A stretch of DNA of 64,000 bases, from the NCBI GenBank assembly GCA_029580855.1, contig JAKPQH010000254.1, positions 1-64,000 of the forward strand, written 5' to 3'. Of the stretch, positions 8,542 to 16,314 are shown piece after piece. The stretch's first letter is position 1. Each line of letters starts with the position of its first letter. Under the pieces are notes generated by a model, which was not told the origin of the DNA, searched no databases, and saw only the letters and a program-made list of their open reading frames with translations. This DNA comes from a bacterium. Its GTDB lineage: Bacteria > Methylomirabilota > Methylomirabilia > Methylomirabilales > 2-02-FULL-66-22. The position numbers were made by a program, and so were the translations under genes.

Positions 8542-9459
8542 TCAGTATGCGATCTCGTATTTTTTGCTGTACACGTACTGCAAAATCGTGATGCCCAGGA
8601 TGCAGACGAACAGGACCATGGCCTCGGCAGCGGCGTAGCCGAAATCGTACCGCTGGAAGGCCTGCCGATAGAGATCCAGGACCACCACGTTGGTGGAATT
8701 CGCCGGCCCGCCGCCGGTCAGGACAAACACCTGATCGAAGACCTGAAACGCCAGGATGCTGTTGTAGATCAAGATGAAGGTCGTGGTGGGCGCCAGCAGG
8801 GGGACGGTGATGCGCCAGAAGCGACGGACGGCGGACGCCCCGTCGATGGTCGCCGCCTCGTAGAACTGGACGGGGATGCCCTGCAACCCGGCCAGGTAGA
8901 TGATCATGTTGTAGCCGACGGTCTTCCAGACACTGAAGATGATGATGGCGGGCAGCGCCATGGAGCTGGACATCAGCCAGGGCTGCTCGCGGATCCCCAC
9001 CAGCTTGAGCAGGACGTTGATGATGCCGAACTGCGGATTGTACATCCACCACCAGACCATGGCGGCCGCCACGGTGCTGGTCACCATGGGGGAGAAATAG
9101 ACGGCCTTGAAAAACTCCTGAAAACGGAACCTGGAATTGAACAGGACCGCCAGCAGCAAGCCCAGGATGCCGGAGATGGGCACGATGGCGACGACGTAGA
9201 CGAGCGTGTTCCGCGCCGCTTGCTGAAAGATCGGATCCGTGAGGAGGCGGGCGAAGTTGTCGAGGCCGATAAAGGTAAACCGTCCCCGCAGCAGCTCCAC
9301 CTTGTAAAAGCTGTAGAGGAGCGTCTGGACGGCCGGCGCGACGCGGAAGATGCCAAACAGGACAACGACCGGCGCGATGAAGAGATAGGCGTGAAGGATA
9401 TGCCGCGCGCGCAGCATGCGCCAGCAACGGATCACTGCGCCGTCCGAGGTGTCGCTCAC
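8542..9459 (-). CDS. Carbohydrate-type ABC transporter permease (MalF/UgpA family)
   Basis: The product has six predicted transmembrane helices and the EAA-type loop (YEAATIDGASAVRRFWRITVPLLAP). I chose the GTG at 9459 because GGAG lies eight bases upstream; it gives a short lead before the first helix (ILHAYLFIAPVVVLFGIF). An ATG 14 codons later lacks a ribosome binding site. The open frame extends far upstream into the gap but without a better start. It pairs with the MalG-type permease and the binding protein. A strong hairpin lies between this gene and the binding-protein gene. Confidence 0.88.
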   Translation of the reverse strand: MSDTSDGAVIRCWRMLRARHILHAYLFIAPVVVLFGIFRVAPAVQTLLYSFYKVELLRGRFTFIGLDNFARLLTDPIFQQAARNTLVYVVAIVPISGILGLLLAVLFNSRFRFQEFFKAVYFSPMVTSTVAAAMVWWWMYNPQFGIINVLLKLVGIREQPWLMSSSMALPAIIIFSVWKTVGYNMIIYLAGLQGIPVQFYEAATIDGASAVRRFWRITVPLLAPTTTFILIYNSILAFQVFDQVFVLTGGGPANSTNVVVLDLYRQAFQRYDFGYAAAEAMVLFVCILGITILQYVYSKKYEIAY

Positions 9460-9480
9460 GACGGTTCGATCTCCGAATAC

Positions 9481-9519
9481 GCTGACTGCCCCACAGGGTT
9501 TCCCCGCGGGGCAGTCAGC
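9481..9519 (-). promoter_or_regulatory. Intercistronic stem-loop between binding protein and permease genes
   Basis: Perfect 12-base arms GCTGACTGCCCC (9481-9492) and GGGGCAGTCAGC (9508-9519) enclose a 15-base loop. There is no following U-tract, so it is more likely an mRNA-stabilising or partly attenuating hairpin than a full terminator. Such hairpins allow the binding protein to be made in excess over the permeases. Confidence 0.6.
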
Positions 9520-9539
9520 ACGAGAGTACACGGCTCGGG

Positions 9540-10832
9540 CTACTTGGCGGCGTCCGCGATGGCCTGATTGGCCAGCTTCTCTGCCTCGGCCAGCGCGGCG
9601 TCCACGGAGGCCTCGTGATGCCACACCTTCTGGATGGCGGATCCGGTGGCTTCCATCACCCCGTTGAAGCCCAGGTTGATGGGCAGCTTGATGCCGTACG
9701 GGTACATCTGCTTGAGGCCCTGGTTATACGGGTCCGACTTGAACGGCTCTTTGTCCCAGTTGACCGTGTAGCGCGGCGACGCGTTATATTTCTTGCAGAG
9801 CTCGTAGTCCTTCGCCGGGCTGTTCAGCCACTCGATCAGCTTCCAGGCATCCGCTTTGTTCTTGGCCAGCTTCGGAACGCTGTACAGCCAACCGCCCAGG
9901 TTGCTGGCGGGCCGATCGCCGGCCTTCGGCACCGGCGGCAGTGCCATGCCCCATTTCAGGTCGGGCGCTTCCTTCGGCTGACGGGCCTGGATGCTGACCG
10001 TCTCGCTGATCTGCATCGAGGCGATGCCCTTCAGGAATGCGGCTCGCGGGTCGGGGAAGTTCAGGCTGGTGGACTTGTCCACGTCCAGCATGTCCAGGAC
10101 GAGTTGGAGGGCCGCCTTGCCGCCGGGGGTGTTGATCATGGTCTTCCCGCCGCGGAGCCGGTAGTGGTCGTCCACCAGCTTCGCGCCGGCGCCGTAGATG
10201 GCCCAGAAATGTTTGTGGACGATCCCGTGGGGCTGACCGACATGCCGGATGGCGTACCCGACGCGAGTGATGTTGCCCTGCGCGTCGCGCTTGGTGAGCT
10301 TCTTGGCGTAGTCTCGGAACTCGTCCCAGGTCTTGGGCGGTTTCTCGGGGTCCAGGCCGGCCTCCTTGAAGTGGTCCTTGTTCCAGGTCAACCCGTACAC
10401 GTCGATGCCGTATTGAGTGTACCCCCACATCCGGCCCTTGCCGTAATCGGACAAGGTCTTGATCTCGGGCGACACCGCGGCCAACCAGGCCTTGGCCTTG
10501 TCGTCCGCCACCGGCTCCAGCATCTCCTCCTTGAGGAAGCCGGGGATCCAGGAGTCGTCGATAAAGAGAACGTCGGCGATGTTCCTCCCGGCCGCCGCCG
10601 CGAAGATCTTCTGCTGCATGGTGTCGTAATCGAGCGCGACAGCCTCGACCGTCACGTTGTTCTTTTTTTCGAATTCGGCGAAGAGCGTCTTATCGCCAAA
10701 ATGGGCCGCCCCGGCCGTGACATCTCCGGCGGGGTACCAGAGCGTGATTTTTTTCGCCGCCCCGGCCAGAACACCCGTCGGGGTGACGAAGAGCAGGGCG
10801 AGCGCGATGGCCAGTACTTGTGATCGTCGCAT
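9540..10832 (-). CDS. Extracellular solute-binding protein, family 1 (sugar or glycerol-phosphate type)
   Basis: The 430-residue protein begins with a signal peptide (MRRSQVLAIALALLFVTPTGVLAGA) and continues with the ITLWYPAGD...FEKKNNVTVEAV pattern of MalE/UgpB-like binding proteins. It captures the substrate in the periplasm and delivers it to the two permeases downstream. The ATG at 10832 is preceded by GGAGGG nine bases away; longer in-frame starts would place over 40 residues before the signal peptide. A sigma70-type promoter lies at 10975-11004. The substrate is not evident; the neighbouring PLP enzymes hint at an amino sugar or a related nitrogenous compound. Confidence 0.88.
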   Translation of the reverse strand: MRRSQVLAIALALLFVTPTGVLAGAAKKITLWYPAGDVTAGAAHFGDKTLFAEFEKKNNVTVEAVALDYDTMQQKIFAAAAGRNIADVLFIDDSWIPGFLKEEMLEPVADDKAKAWLAAVSPEIKTLSDYGKGRMWGYTQYGIDVYGLTWNKDHFKEAGLDPEKPPKTWDEFRDYAKKLTKRDAQGNITRVGYAIRHVGQPHGIVHKHFWAIYGAGAKLVDDHYRLRGGKTMINTPGGKAALQLVLDMLDVDKSTSLNFPDPRAAFLKGIASMQISETVSIQARQPKEAPDLKWGMALPPVPKAGDRPASNLGGWLYSVPKLAKNKADAWKLIEWLNSPAKDYELCKKYNASPRYTVNWDKEPFKSDPYNQGLKQMYPYGIKLPINLGFNGVMEATGSAIQKVWHHEASVDAALAEAEKLANQAIADAAK

Positions 10833-10974
10833 GGGCCGAACCCTCCGTGTGTGAAGAAGGCCGTCGGATGGTGTGCGGTGGTGGACTACTCGATGGGCGA
10901 AGCGCTGACCTTCCCGAATCCATCCCCCCTTTCCGGCGTTCCGCCGAGGACCCGCCAACGTGAGATCCAGGAGA

Positions 10975-11004
10975 ATTATCCCCCCACGCTTCAGTCAAGG
11001 TCAA
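10975..11004 (-). promoter_or_regulatory. Sigma70-type promoter of the ABC importer operon
   Basis: Read on the minus strand, TTGACC (11004-10999) and GATAAT (10980-10975) are 18 bases apart. The pair lies about 145 bases upstream of the binding-protein start codon, leaving a long 5' leader in which I recognise no riboswitch. Confidence 0.55.
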
Positions 11005-11089
11005 GCGTAACCTTCACCGTCTCCGACGGGCGTCGCCGCCCCGGGAATGGGGTCTTGGTCTGATTTCCCGCCCTTTTGGGCCCGCGGTC

Positions 11090-11118
11090 TTGCGTATCCG
11101 GCGTCGAAAGGATACAGT
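11090..11118 (+). promoter_or_regulatory. Sigma70-type promoter of the aldehyde oxidoreductase gene
   Basis: TTGCGT (11090-11095) and TACAGT (11113-11118) are separated by 17 bases and lie about 100 bases upstream of the ATG at 11221. Together with the minus-strand promoter at 10975 this forms a divergent control region. Confidence 0.45.
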
Positions 11119-11220
11119 GCGAGGACCTTTCGGCGGGTTCGTGCGGCGCCGAACGAGCACAGGCGGAGGGCCGGCGGAGGGCCGGCGTTGTTATATCTTC
11201 GAGACGCAGAGGAGGCGCAC

Positions 11221-13110
11221 ATGCAAGGGGCATTCACCGGGAAGTATCTGCGCGTGGATCTGAGCCGGGGAACGACCGCCGTGGAGGAGTTCTCCGATCT
11301 GCACTATCGGATGTTCATGGGTGGGGCCGCCATGGCCGCGGCCATCCTGATGAAAGAGCTGCCGGCGGGCGTGGACCCGCTCGGGCCCGAGAATATCCTG
11401 GTGGTCGCGACGTGCCCGTTGAACGGCATCCCGCTCTCGGGCACCAACCGGTTCAGCGTGGCCGCCAAATCACCGCTCACCGGCGGCTACGGCGAGAGCG
11501 AGGCCGGCGGCTGGTGGGGGCCGGAGCTGAAGTTCGCGGGCTTCGACGGGCTCATCGTCACCGGCCAGGCCGCGAAGCCGACCTACCTCTGGATCCAGGA
11601 CGGCACGGTCGAGCTGCGGGACGCGGCGCACCTCTGGGGCCGGCTCTCGGGCGAGGTGCAGGATGTCCTGACGGCCGAGACGGACAAACGCGCCCGGATC
11701 CTCCAGTGCGGCCCCGCGGGCGAGAAGGGGTGTCTCCACGCGAACCTCGTGAACGAGCTGAAACATTTCAACGGCCGGGCGGGGCTCGGCGCCGTGATGG
11801 GCAGCAAGCGGCTCCGCGCCATCGTCGTGCGCGGGAAAGACCGGCTGGAACCAAAAGACAAGGAGGGGCTGCAGGCCGTCCTCAAGTGGATGCGCGAGCA
11901 CTATGACCGCGAAAAGGACATGCTCCACAAGTACGGGACCTCCCGGAACGTCGTGGCGATGAGCGCCGACGGTATCCTGCCCACCCGGAACTTCCGGCAG
12001 GGCCAGTTCGAGCACGCCAAGGCGATCAGCGGCCAGACCATGGCCGAGACCATCCTCACGGACGAGGGGACCTGTTACGCCTGCGCCATCGCGTGCAAGC
12101 GCGAGGTGGACGTGCCCGAGATGGGGGTCACCTCGAAGTACGGCGGGCCCGAGTACGAGACGATCGGATCCGGCGGCTCGGCCTGCGGGGTCGGGGACTT
12201 GAAGGTCATCGCCAAGTTCCACCAGATCTGCGGCGAACACGTCATCGACACCATCTCCGTCGGCATGACCATCGCCTTCGCCATGGAGTGTTTCGAGAAC
12301 GGGATCCTGACGACGCAGGACACCGGCGGCATCGAGCTCACATTCGGCAACGGCGACGCGCTGCTGGCCATGACCGAGAAGATCGTCAAGCGGGAGGGGC
12401 TCGGCGACATTCTGGCGCTGGGGGCCGCGCGGGCCGCGCGGAAGATCGGACGCGGCGCCGAGCGGTTCGCCCTCGCCGTGAAGAAGCAGGAGATCCCGAT
12501 GCACGAGCCGCGCGGGAAGCAGGGTCTCTCCCTGGCCTACGCCACGGCGCCGGCCGGCGCGGATCACATGCGGGCGCCGCACGATCCGGTCTACGAGGGC
12601 TTCCACCCCAAGGGGGCGCACGCCCTGGAACCGCTGGGGCTGGCGGAGCCGCTGAAGCGGCTGGAGCTCTCGCCCAAGAAAGTCCGGGCCTTCCTGTACG
12701 CCAACCATTGGTGGGCGATGTGCAGCGCCGTGGGGGTGTGCCACCTGGCCGCGGCGCCCATCGACGCCGTGGGGATCACCCTGGTGACGAACGCCATGCG
12801 GGCGGTCACCGGCTGGGACACCAGCCTGTGGGAGCTGATCAAGGTGGGGGAGCGCGCCAAGGCGCTGGCGCGAGCCTTCAACTGCCGCGAGGGGTTCACC
12901 CCCAAGGACGATCGGCTGCCGCAGCGGCTGCACGAGGCCTTTACCGACGGGCCGCTCCAGGGTGTACGGATCGATCCGGAGACGTTCGAGCGGGCCCTCC
13001 GGCTTTACCACCAGATGGAGGGCTGGGACCCGGAGACCGGCTGGCCGACCTTCGCCAAGCTGGCGGAGCTGGGCATCGAGTGGGCCGCCAAGCCGGGGGA
13101 TTCCTGGTAA
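11221..13110 (+). CDS. Tungsten-containing aldehyde:ferredoxin oxidoreductase (AOR family)
   Basis: The 629-residue protein is a full-length member of the AOR family. These enzymes use a tungsten bis-pterin and one [4Fe-4S] cluster to oxidise aldehydes to acids with ferredoxin as electron acceptor. Cluster cysteines appear as CYACAIAC (about 285, 288, 292) with a fourth candidate at about 501 or 507 (WWAMCSAVGVC). Pterin-binding sequence HFNGRAGLGAVMGSKRLRAI and the C-terminal ARAFNCREGFTPKDDRLP are characteristic. AGAGGAGG sits just before the ATG. The gene is followed by an SDR dehydrogenase and a putative selenoprotein, suggesting a small redox cluster. The physiological aldehyde is not evident. 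Confidence 0.92.
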   Translation: MQGAFTGKYLRVDLSRGTTAVEEFSDLHYRMFMGGAAMAAAILMKELPAGVDPLGPENILVVATCPLNGIPLSGTNRFSVAAKSPLTGGYGESEAGGWWGPELKFAGFDGLIVTGQAAKPTYLWIQDGTVELRDAAHLWGRLSGEVQDVLTAETDKRARILQCGPAGEKGCLHANLVNELKHFNGRAGLGAVMGSKRLRAIVVRGKDRLEPKDKEGLQAVLKWMREHYDREKDMLHKYGTSRNVVAMSADGILPTRNFRQGQFEHAKAISGQTMAETILTDEGTCYACAIACKREVDVPEMGVTSKYGGPEYETIGSGGSACGVGDLKVIAKFHQICGEHVIDTISVGMTIAFAMECFENGILTTQDTGGIELTFGNGDALLAMTEKIVKREGLGDILALGAARAARKIGRGAERFALAVKKQEIPMHEPRGKQGLSLAYATAPAGADHMRAPHDPVYEGFHPKGAHALEPLGLAEPLKRLELSPKKVRAFLYANHWWAMCSAVGVCHLAAAPIDAVGITLVTNAMRAVTGWDTSLWELIKVGERAKALARAFNCREGFTPKDDRLPQRLHEAFTDGPLQGVRIDPETFERALRLYHQMEGWDPETGWPTFAKLAELGIEWAAKPGDSW

Positions 13111-13124
13111 GACACCACTGCGTC

Positions 13125-13214
13125 ATCCGCAGATTTCGCAGATTGCGTTGATTCACGCGGAACAAAACCCCGAAAGGATGTGTGAAATCGGTGAAATCTG
13201 CGTAATCTGCGGAT
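13125..13214. repeat. Long-armed inverted repeat
   Basis: ATCCGCAGATTTCGCAGATT (13125-13144) is the reverse complement, with one mismatch, of the sequence at 13195-13214 (AATCTGCGTAATCTGCGGAT). The arms are about 20 bases and the spacer about 50. Within each arm the word GCAGATT is itself repeated. It fills the gap between the AOR and SDR genes and could fold in RNA or be a REP-like element. Confidence 0.7.
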
Positions 13215-13242
13215 CACCTGAGCCTTCGTGAAGGGGGTTGCC

Positions 13243-14037
13243 ATGCGACTGGCGGGCAAGGTGGCCATCGTGACCGGAGGCGCCCAGGGTATCGGACGGG
13301 GCATCGTTCTGTGCATGGCCAAAGAAGGGGCGGACATCGCCATCGCCGATCTGAAGCTCGAGGGGGCCAGGAAAGTAGCCGCAGAGGTCGCGGCGCTGGG
13401 CCGGAAGGCCGTTGCCGTCAAGACCGATGTCACCAGACAGACCGAATTTGAAATCCTGTACGAGACCGTGCGGAACGATCTCGGGCAGATCGACATCCTG
13501 GTGAACAACGCCGGGGCGGCATGCCCGCCGGGCAACCCTTTCACCCGGAACGTCGAGGAGGACTGGGATCGGGTCTGGGCGGTGAATGTGAAATCGATCT
13601 TCTTCGCCTGCAAGGCCGTCGCGCCGTATTTCATCGAGCGCAAGTACGGCAAGATCGTGAACATCGCCTCCATCGCGGGAACCATGAACTCGCCAAACAT
13701 GCCGCCGTACAGCGTCTCCAAGATGGGGGTGGTCACGTTCACCAAGATCGTGGCCAAGGAGATGGCCCAGCACAACGTCAACGTGAACGCCATCTGTCCG
13801 GGGATCCTGTGGACCCAGTTCTGGCAGGAGACGGCGGAGCGGCTGATCAAGGCCGGCGGAATCTTCGCGGATATGACCCCGCGGCAGGTGTTCGAGAATC
13901 GCGTCAACGTGATCATCCCCATGAAGCGCGAGCAGACCCCCGAGGATATCGGAAACGCGGCTGTCTTCTTGGCCTCCGACGAGGCGCGGAACATCACGGG
14001 GCAGGCGCTCCACGTGGACGGGGGCGTGGTGATGTGA
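13243..14037 (+). CDS. Short-chain dehydrogenase/reductase (classical SDR)
   Basis: The 264-residue enzyme has the NAD(P)-binding TGGAQGIG (residues 11-18), NNAG (88-91) and the catalytic set S143, Y156, K160 (YSVSK). The C-terminal ITGQALHVDGGVVM is standard for the family. It oxidises or reduces an alcohol/carbonyl pair. The ATG at 13243 is preferred; a GTG five codons earlier (13228) is possible. Position directly after the AOR gene suggests linked alcohol and aldehyde chemistry, which is inference only. Confidence 0.9.
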   Translation: MRLAGKVAIVTGGAQGIGRGIVLCMAKEGADIAIADLKLEGARKVAAEVAALGRKAVAVKTDVTRQTEFEILYETVRNDLGQIDILVNNAGAACPPGNPFTRNVEEDWDRVWAVNVKSIFFACKAVAPYFIERKYGKIVNIASIAGTMNSPNMPPYSVSKMGVVTFTKIVAKEMAQHNVNVNAICPGILWTQFWQETAERLIKAGGIFADMTPRQVFENRVNVIIPMKREQTPEDIGNAAVFLASDEARNITGQALHVDGGVVM

Positions 14038-14206
14038 CCGGCGACCGAAAAAAGGCCCATCTGGATTTTGCGGCCGGCCAGGGGGCAGCCGCGACGTCGA
14101 CGGTCGGGTGGGCCGGATACGACACGAGATCGAACAACACCCTGCGGGGCCCCGGGTGCGGCCCGAACCCCGCCCACGCTTCCGGAGCCGCCGAGAGGAG
14201 ACGGCC

Positions 14207-14707
14207 ATGGCGACACGCGAGGAGCTGCTGACAGAGGTCGGCGGGCTGGCGCATCACAACGAGAAGACCTACTTCGGGTGAACGCAGGCCGTGCTTGCGG
14301 CTCTGCAAGCCAAGCTGGGCGGAATCGACGCCCGCGTCTTCAAGGCCGGGAGCTGCCTCTCCGGCGGCGTCGTCGGACGCGGCGAGACCTGCGGTGCGCT
14401 GACCGGTGGGATGCTGGCCATCGCGAACGAGATCGGGCGTGAGCGGCTGGAGGATATCCCGCAGCTGCGGAAGGCGCGCGACATCGCCACGGAGCTGTAC
14501 CTCCGTTTTCGGCACGAAGTCGGTCACTCGCTGTGCGGGGAGATCCACAAGCTCAAGTTCGGCCGGACCTATCGCCTTTACGAGCCCGAGGAGCAGAAGG
14601 CCTTCCACGAGGCGGGCGGACACGACGATGAAGGCTGCCCCACGGTCTGTGCCGCCGCGGCCCGGATAACCGCCGACATCATCCTGCGGTTGCGCGGGGA
14701 CGCGTAG
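14207..14707 (+). CDS. C_GCAxxG_C_C family redox protein, probable selenoprotein (Sec25)
   Basis: An ATG with GAGGAG six bases upstream opens a frame of 167 codons interrupted only by TGA at 14279-14281 (codon 25). On both sides the translation matches the C_GCAxxG_C_C redox family: YFG-U-TQAVLAALQ aligns with the family's N-C-AQAVL segment, so the UGA replaces the first conserved cysteine. GRGETCGALTGG follows, then the later cysteines in HSLCGE and CPTVC. A hairpin with a GG-led loop starts 11 bases past the UGA (14293-14310), as in bacterial SECIS elements. Conventional callers would report two fragments or start after the stop. It follows the AOR and SDR genes. A plain nonsense mutation is the alternative. 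Confidence 0.72.
14282..14310 (+). promoter_or_regulatory. Bacterial SECIS-like hairpin
   Basis: After the UGA there is an 11-base spacer (14282-14292), then the stem GCTTGC (14293-14298), loop GGCTCT, and stem GCAAGC (14305-14310). The spacing and the GG at the start of the apical loop are those expected for SelB-bound bacterial SECIS elements. The stem is six base pairs and perfect. Confidence 0.6.
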
Positions 14708-14740
14708 GTCGCGGCGAACCGAACGGGGGCTGTGTCGCCA

Positions 14741-14765
14741 GGAGGCGCGCCTCCGGGTCTTTTTT
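14741..14765 (+). terminator. Probable terminator of the AOR-SDR-selenoprotein cluster
   Basis: The palindrome GGAGGCGCGCCTCC (14741-14754) is followed after five bases by TTTTTT (14760-14765). The stem is short and the T-tract is offset, so efficiency is uncertain. Confidence 0.45.
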
Positions 14766-15015
14766 CGCGATAGCCACCTCCCCGTCGGTACGGTTTCCGC
14801 GGCAGGAAGGACAAACGGTCAACAACGTCCCGCATGCCATTCGGCGTCTCGCGGTCGGTGTCCGTCCACCGGGCTCCACGCCACCCGCCGTCCGCTGAGG
14901 GGCAGGAACCGCAAACATGCACAGCGGCTGTCGCGTCTTCGTGCACCGCGATCCCTGCCCCGCGCACCAACGATAAAACGCCGCGCCGGCGCGCACCGGC
15001 AGTCTTGCGGGCACA
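14766..15015. other. Convergent gene gap
   Basis: The stretch between the selenoprotein gene and the convergent dehydrogenase-like gene holds no supported gene beyond the terminator at its left end. Confidence 0.5.
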
Positions 15016-16263
15016 TCAGACCCAGCCGCGCAGCTTGCAGGCCTCGGCGACGCGGGCCACGGCCACAAGGTAGGCGGCCAGGCGCATGTTCACCTTCTCG
15101 CGTGTGTGCATCTGGTAGACGCCGGAGAACGCCCGGGTCATCTTCTCGTCCAGGCGCTGATGCACCTCGCTGAGCGGCCAGTAGAAGTTGTACGTGTTCT
15201 GGACCTGCTCGAAATACGACACGGTGACGCCCCCGGCGTTGGCCAGGAAGTCGGGGACGACGAAGACGCCGTTGTCGGAGAGGATGGCGTCCGCGTCGGG
15301 GGTGGTCGGCCCGTTGGCCAGCTCGCAGCAGATGCGGGCCTTGATCCTGGCGGCGTTCTCGACCGTGATGACGTTTTCCAGGGCGGCGGGGAAGAGCAGG
15401 GCGACGGGCAGCTCCAAGACCGCCCCGGTGTCGATCGGCTCGGCCCCCGGGAAGCCCTGGAGGCTTCCGGTCCGGTGCTTGTAATCCACGACCGCCCGCG
15501 GGTCCAGACCTTTCGGATTGTGGATACCGCCCTTGGAGTCGGAGGCGGCCACCAGCTTCAGACCGAGAATCTCGTGGCCGAGCAAGGCGGCGGTCTGGCC
15601 GACGTGCCCGAATCCCTGGACCGCCATGGGTTTGCCGGCCAGGTCGACGCCCAGTTCCCTGGCCGCCTCGCGGGTTGCGTAGATCCCGCCCCGCGCGGTG
15701 GCATCGCTGCGCCCCTCAGAGCCGCCGAGGGGTAGAGGCTTCCCCGTGATGACGCCGGGGTGGTGCTCGCCCACGAGGGTTTCGTACTCGTCCATCATCC
15801 AGGCCATGATCTGCGGGGTGGTGTAGACGTCGGGACCCGGGACGTCTTTGGAGATGCCGAGGACATCCGCCACGGCCCGGATGTACCCGCGGGCCAGCCG
15901 CTGCTTCTCCCCTTCGGACATCTCTTTCGGATTACAGGTCACGCCGCCCGTGGCGCCGCCCAGCGGGATGTCCACCACCGAGGTCTTCCACGTCATCCAG
16001 GCCGCCAGCGCCCGGACGGTGTCGATGGTCTCGTCGGGGTGCCAGCGAATTCCCCCCTTGCTCGGGCCGCGGGCCCCGTTGTACTGGACGCGGTATCCCC
16101 GGAAGACCCGGCTGCTCCCGTCGTCCATCTGCACCGGGAAGGCGACGATCAGTTCTTTCTGGGGCCAGCGCAGGAGTTCGTGCGTCGCCCGGTCCAGGCC
16201 CAATCGTGCTGCGGCCCGGTCCAACTGCTGCTGGGCGATGGCGAACGGATTCAGTGCGACCAT
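15016..16263 (-). CDS. Glu/Leu/Phe/Val dehydrogenase family protein lacking the catalytic lysine
   Basis: The 415-residue protein follows the glutamate dehydrogenase family along its whole length: substrate-binding GPSKGGIRWHP (K69), catalytic aspartate in VPGPDVYT (D145), dinucleotide-binding VQGFGHVGQTAA and the C-terminal NAGGVTVSYFEQVQN. In the normally invariant GG(G/A)KGG loop the lysine that protonates and polarises the substrate is threonine (IPLGGATGGV, T105; codon ACG where AAG is expected). This should cripple the normal oxidative deamination. It starts 52 bases downstream of the tctA stop with GGGGAGG before the ATG, so it belongs to the tctCBA transcript. A single-base sequencing error is the main alternative. 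Confidence 0.88.
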   Translation of the reverse strand: MVALNPFAIAQQQLDRAAARLGLDRATHELLRWPQKELIVAFPVQMDDGSSRVFRGYRVQYNGARGPSKGGIRWHPDETIDTVRALAAWMTWKTSVVDIPLGGATGGVTCNPKEMSEGEKQRLARGYIRAVADVLGISKDVPGPDVYTTPQIMAWMMDEYETLVGEHHPGVITGKPLPLGGSEGRSDATARGGIYATREAARELGVDLAGKPMAVQGFGHVGQTAALLGHEILGLKLVAASDSKGGIHNPKGLDPRAVVDYKHRTGSLQGFPGAEPIDTGAVLELPVALLFPAALENVITVENAARIKARICCELANGPTTPDADAILSDNGVFVVPDFLANAGGVTVSYFEQVQNTYNFYWPLSEVHQRLDEKMTRAFSGVYQMHTREKVNMRLAAYLVAVARVAEACKLRGWV

Positions 16264-16314
16264 GGATACCTCCCCGCGGGGTGACGTTGGGCCGAAAGGA
16301 ACCCTTCGGCAGCG

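Noticed and set aside
7600-9567. A 655-codon open frame on the plus strand opposite the ABC permease genes
   Set aside because: It is the antisense of two clear permease genes; its product is rich in D, H, R, Q and G with no domain pattern. Long antisense frames are expected at this G+C content. The same applies to the long minus-strand frames over 794-2251, 21649-23586, 23591-25813 and 28039-30201.
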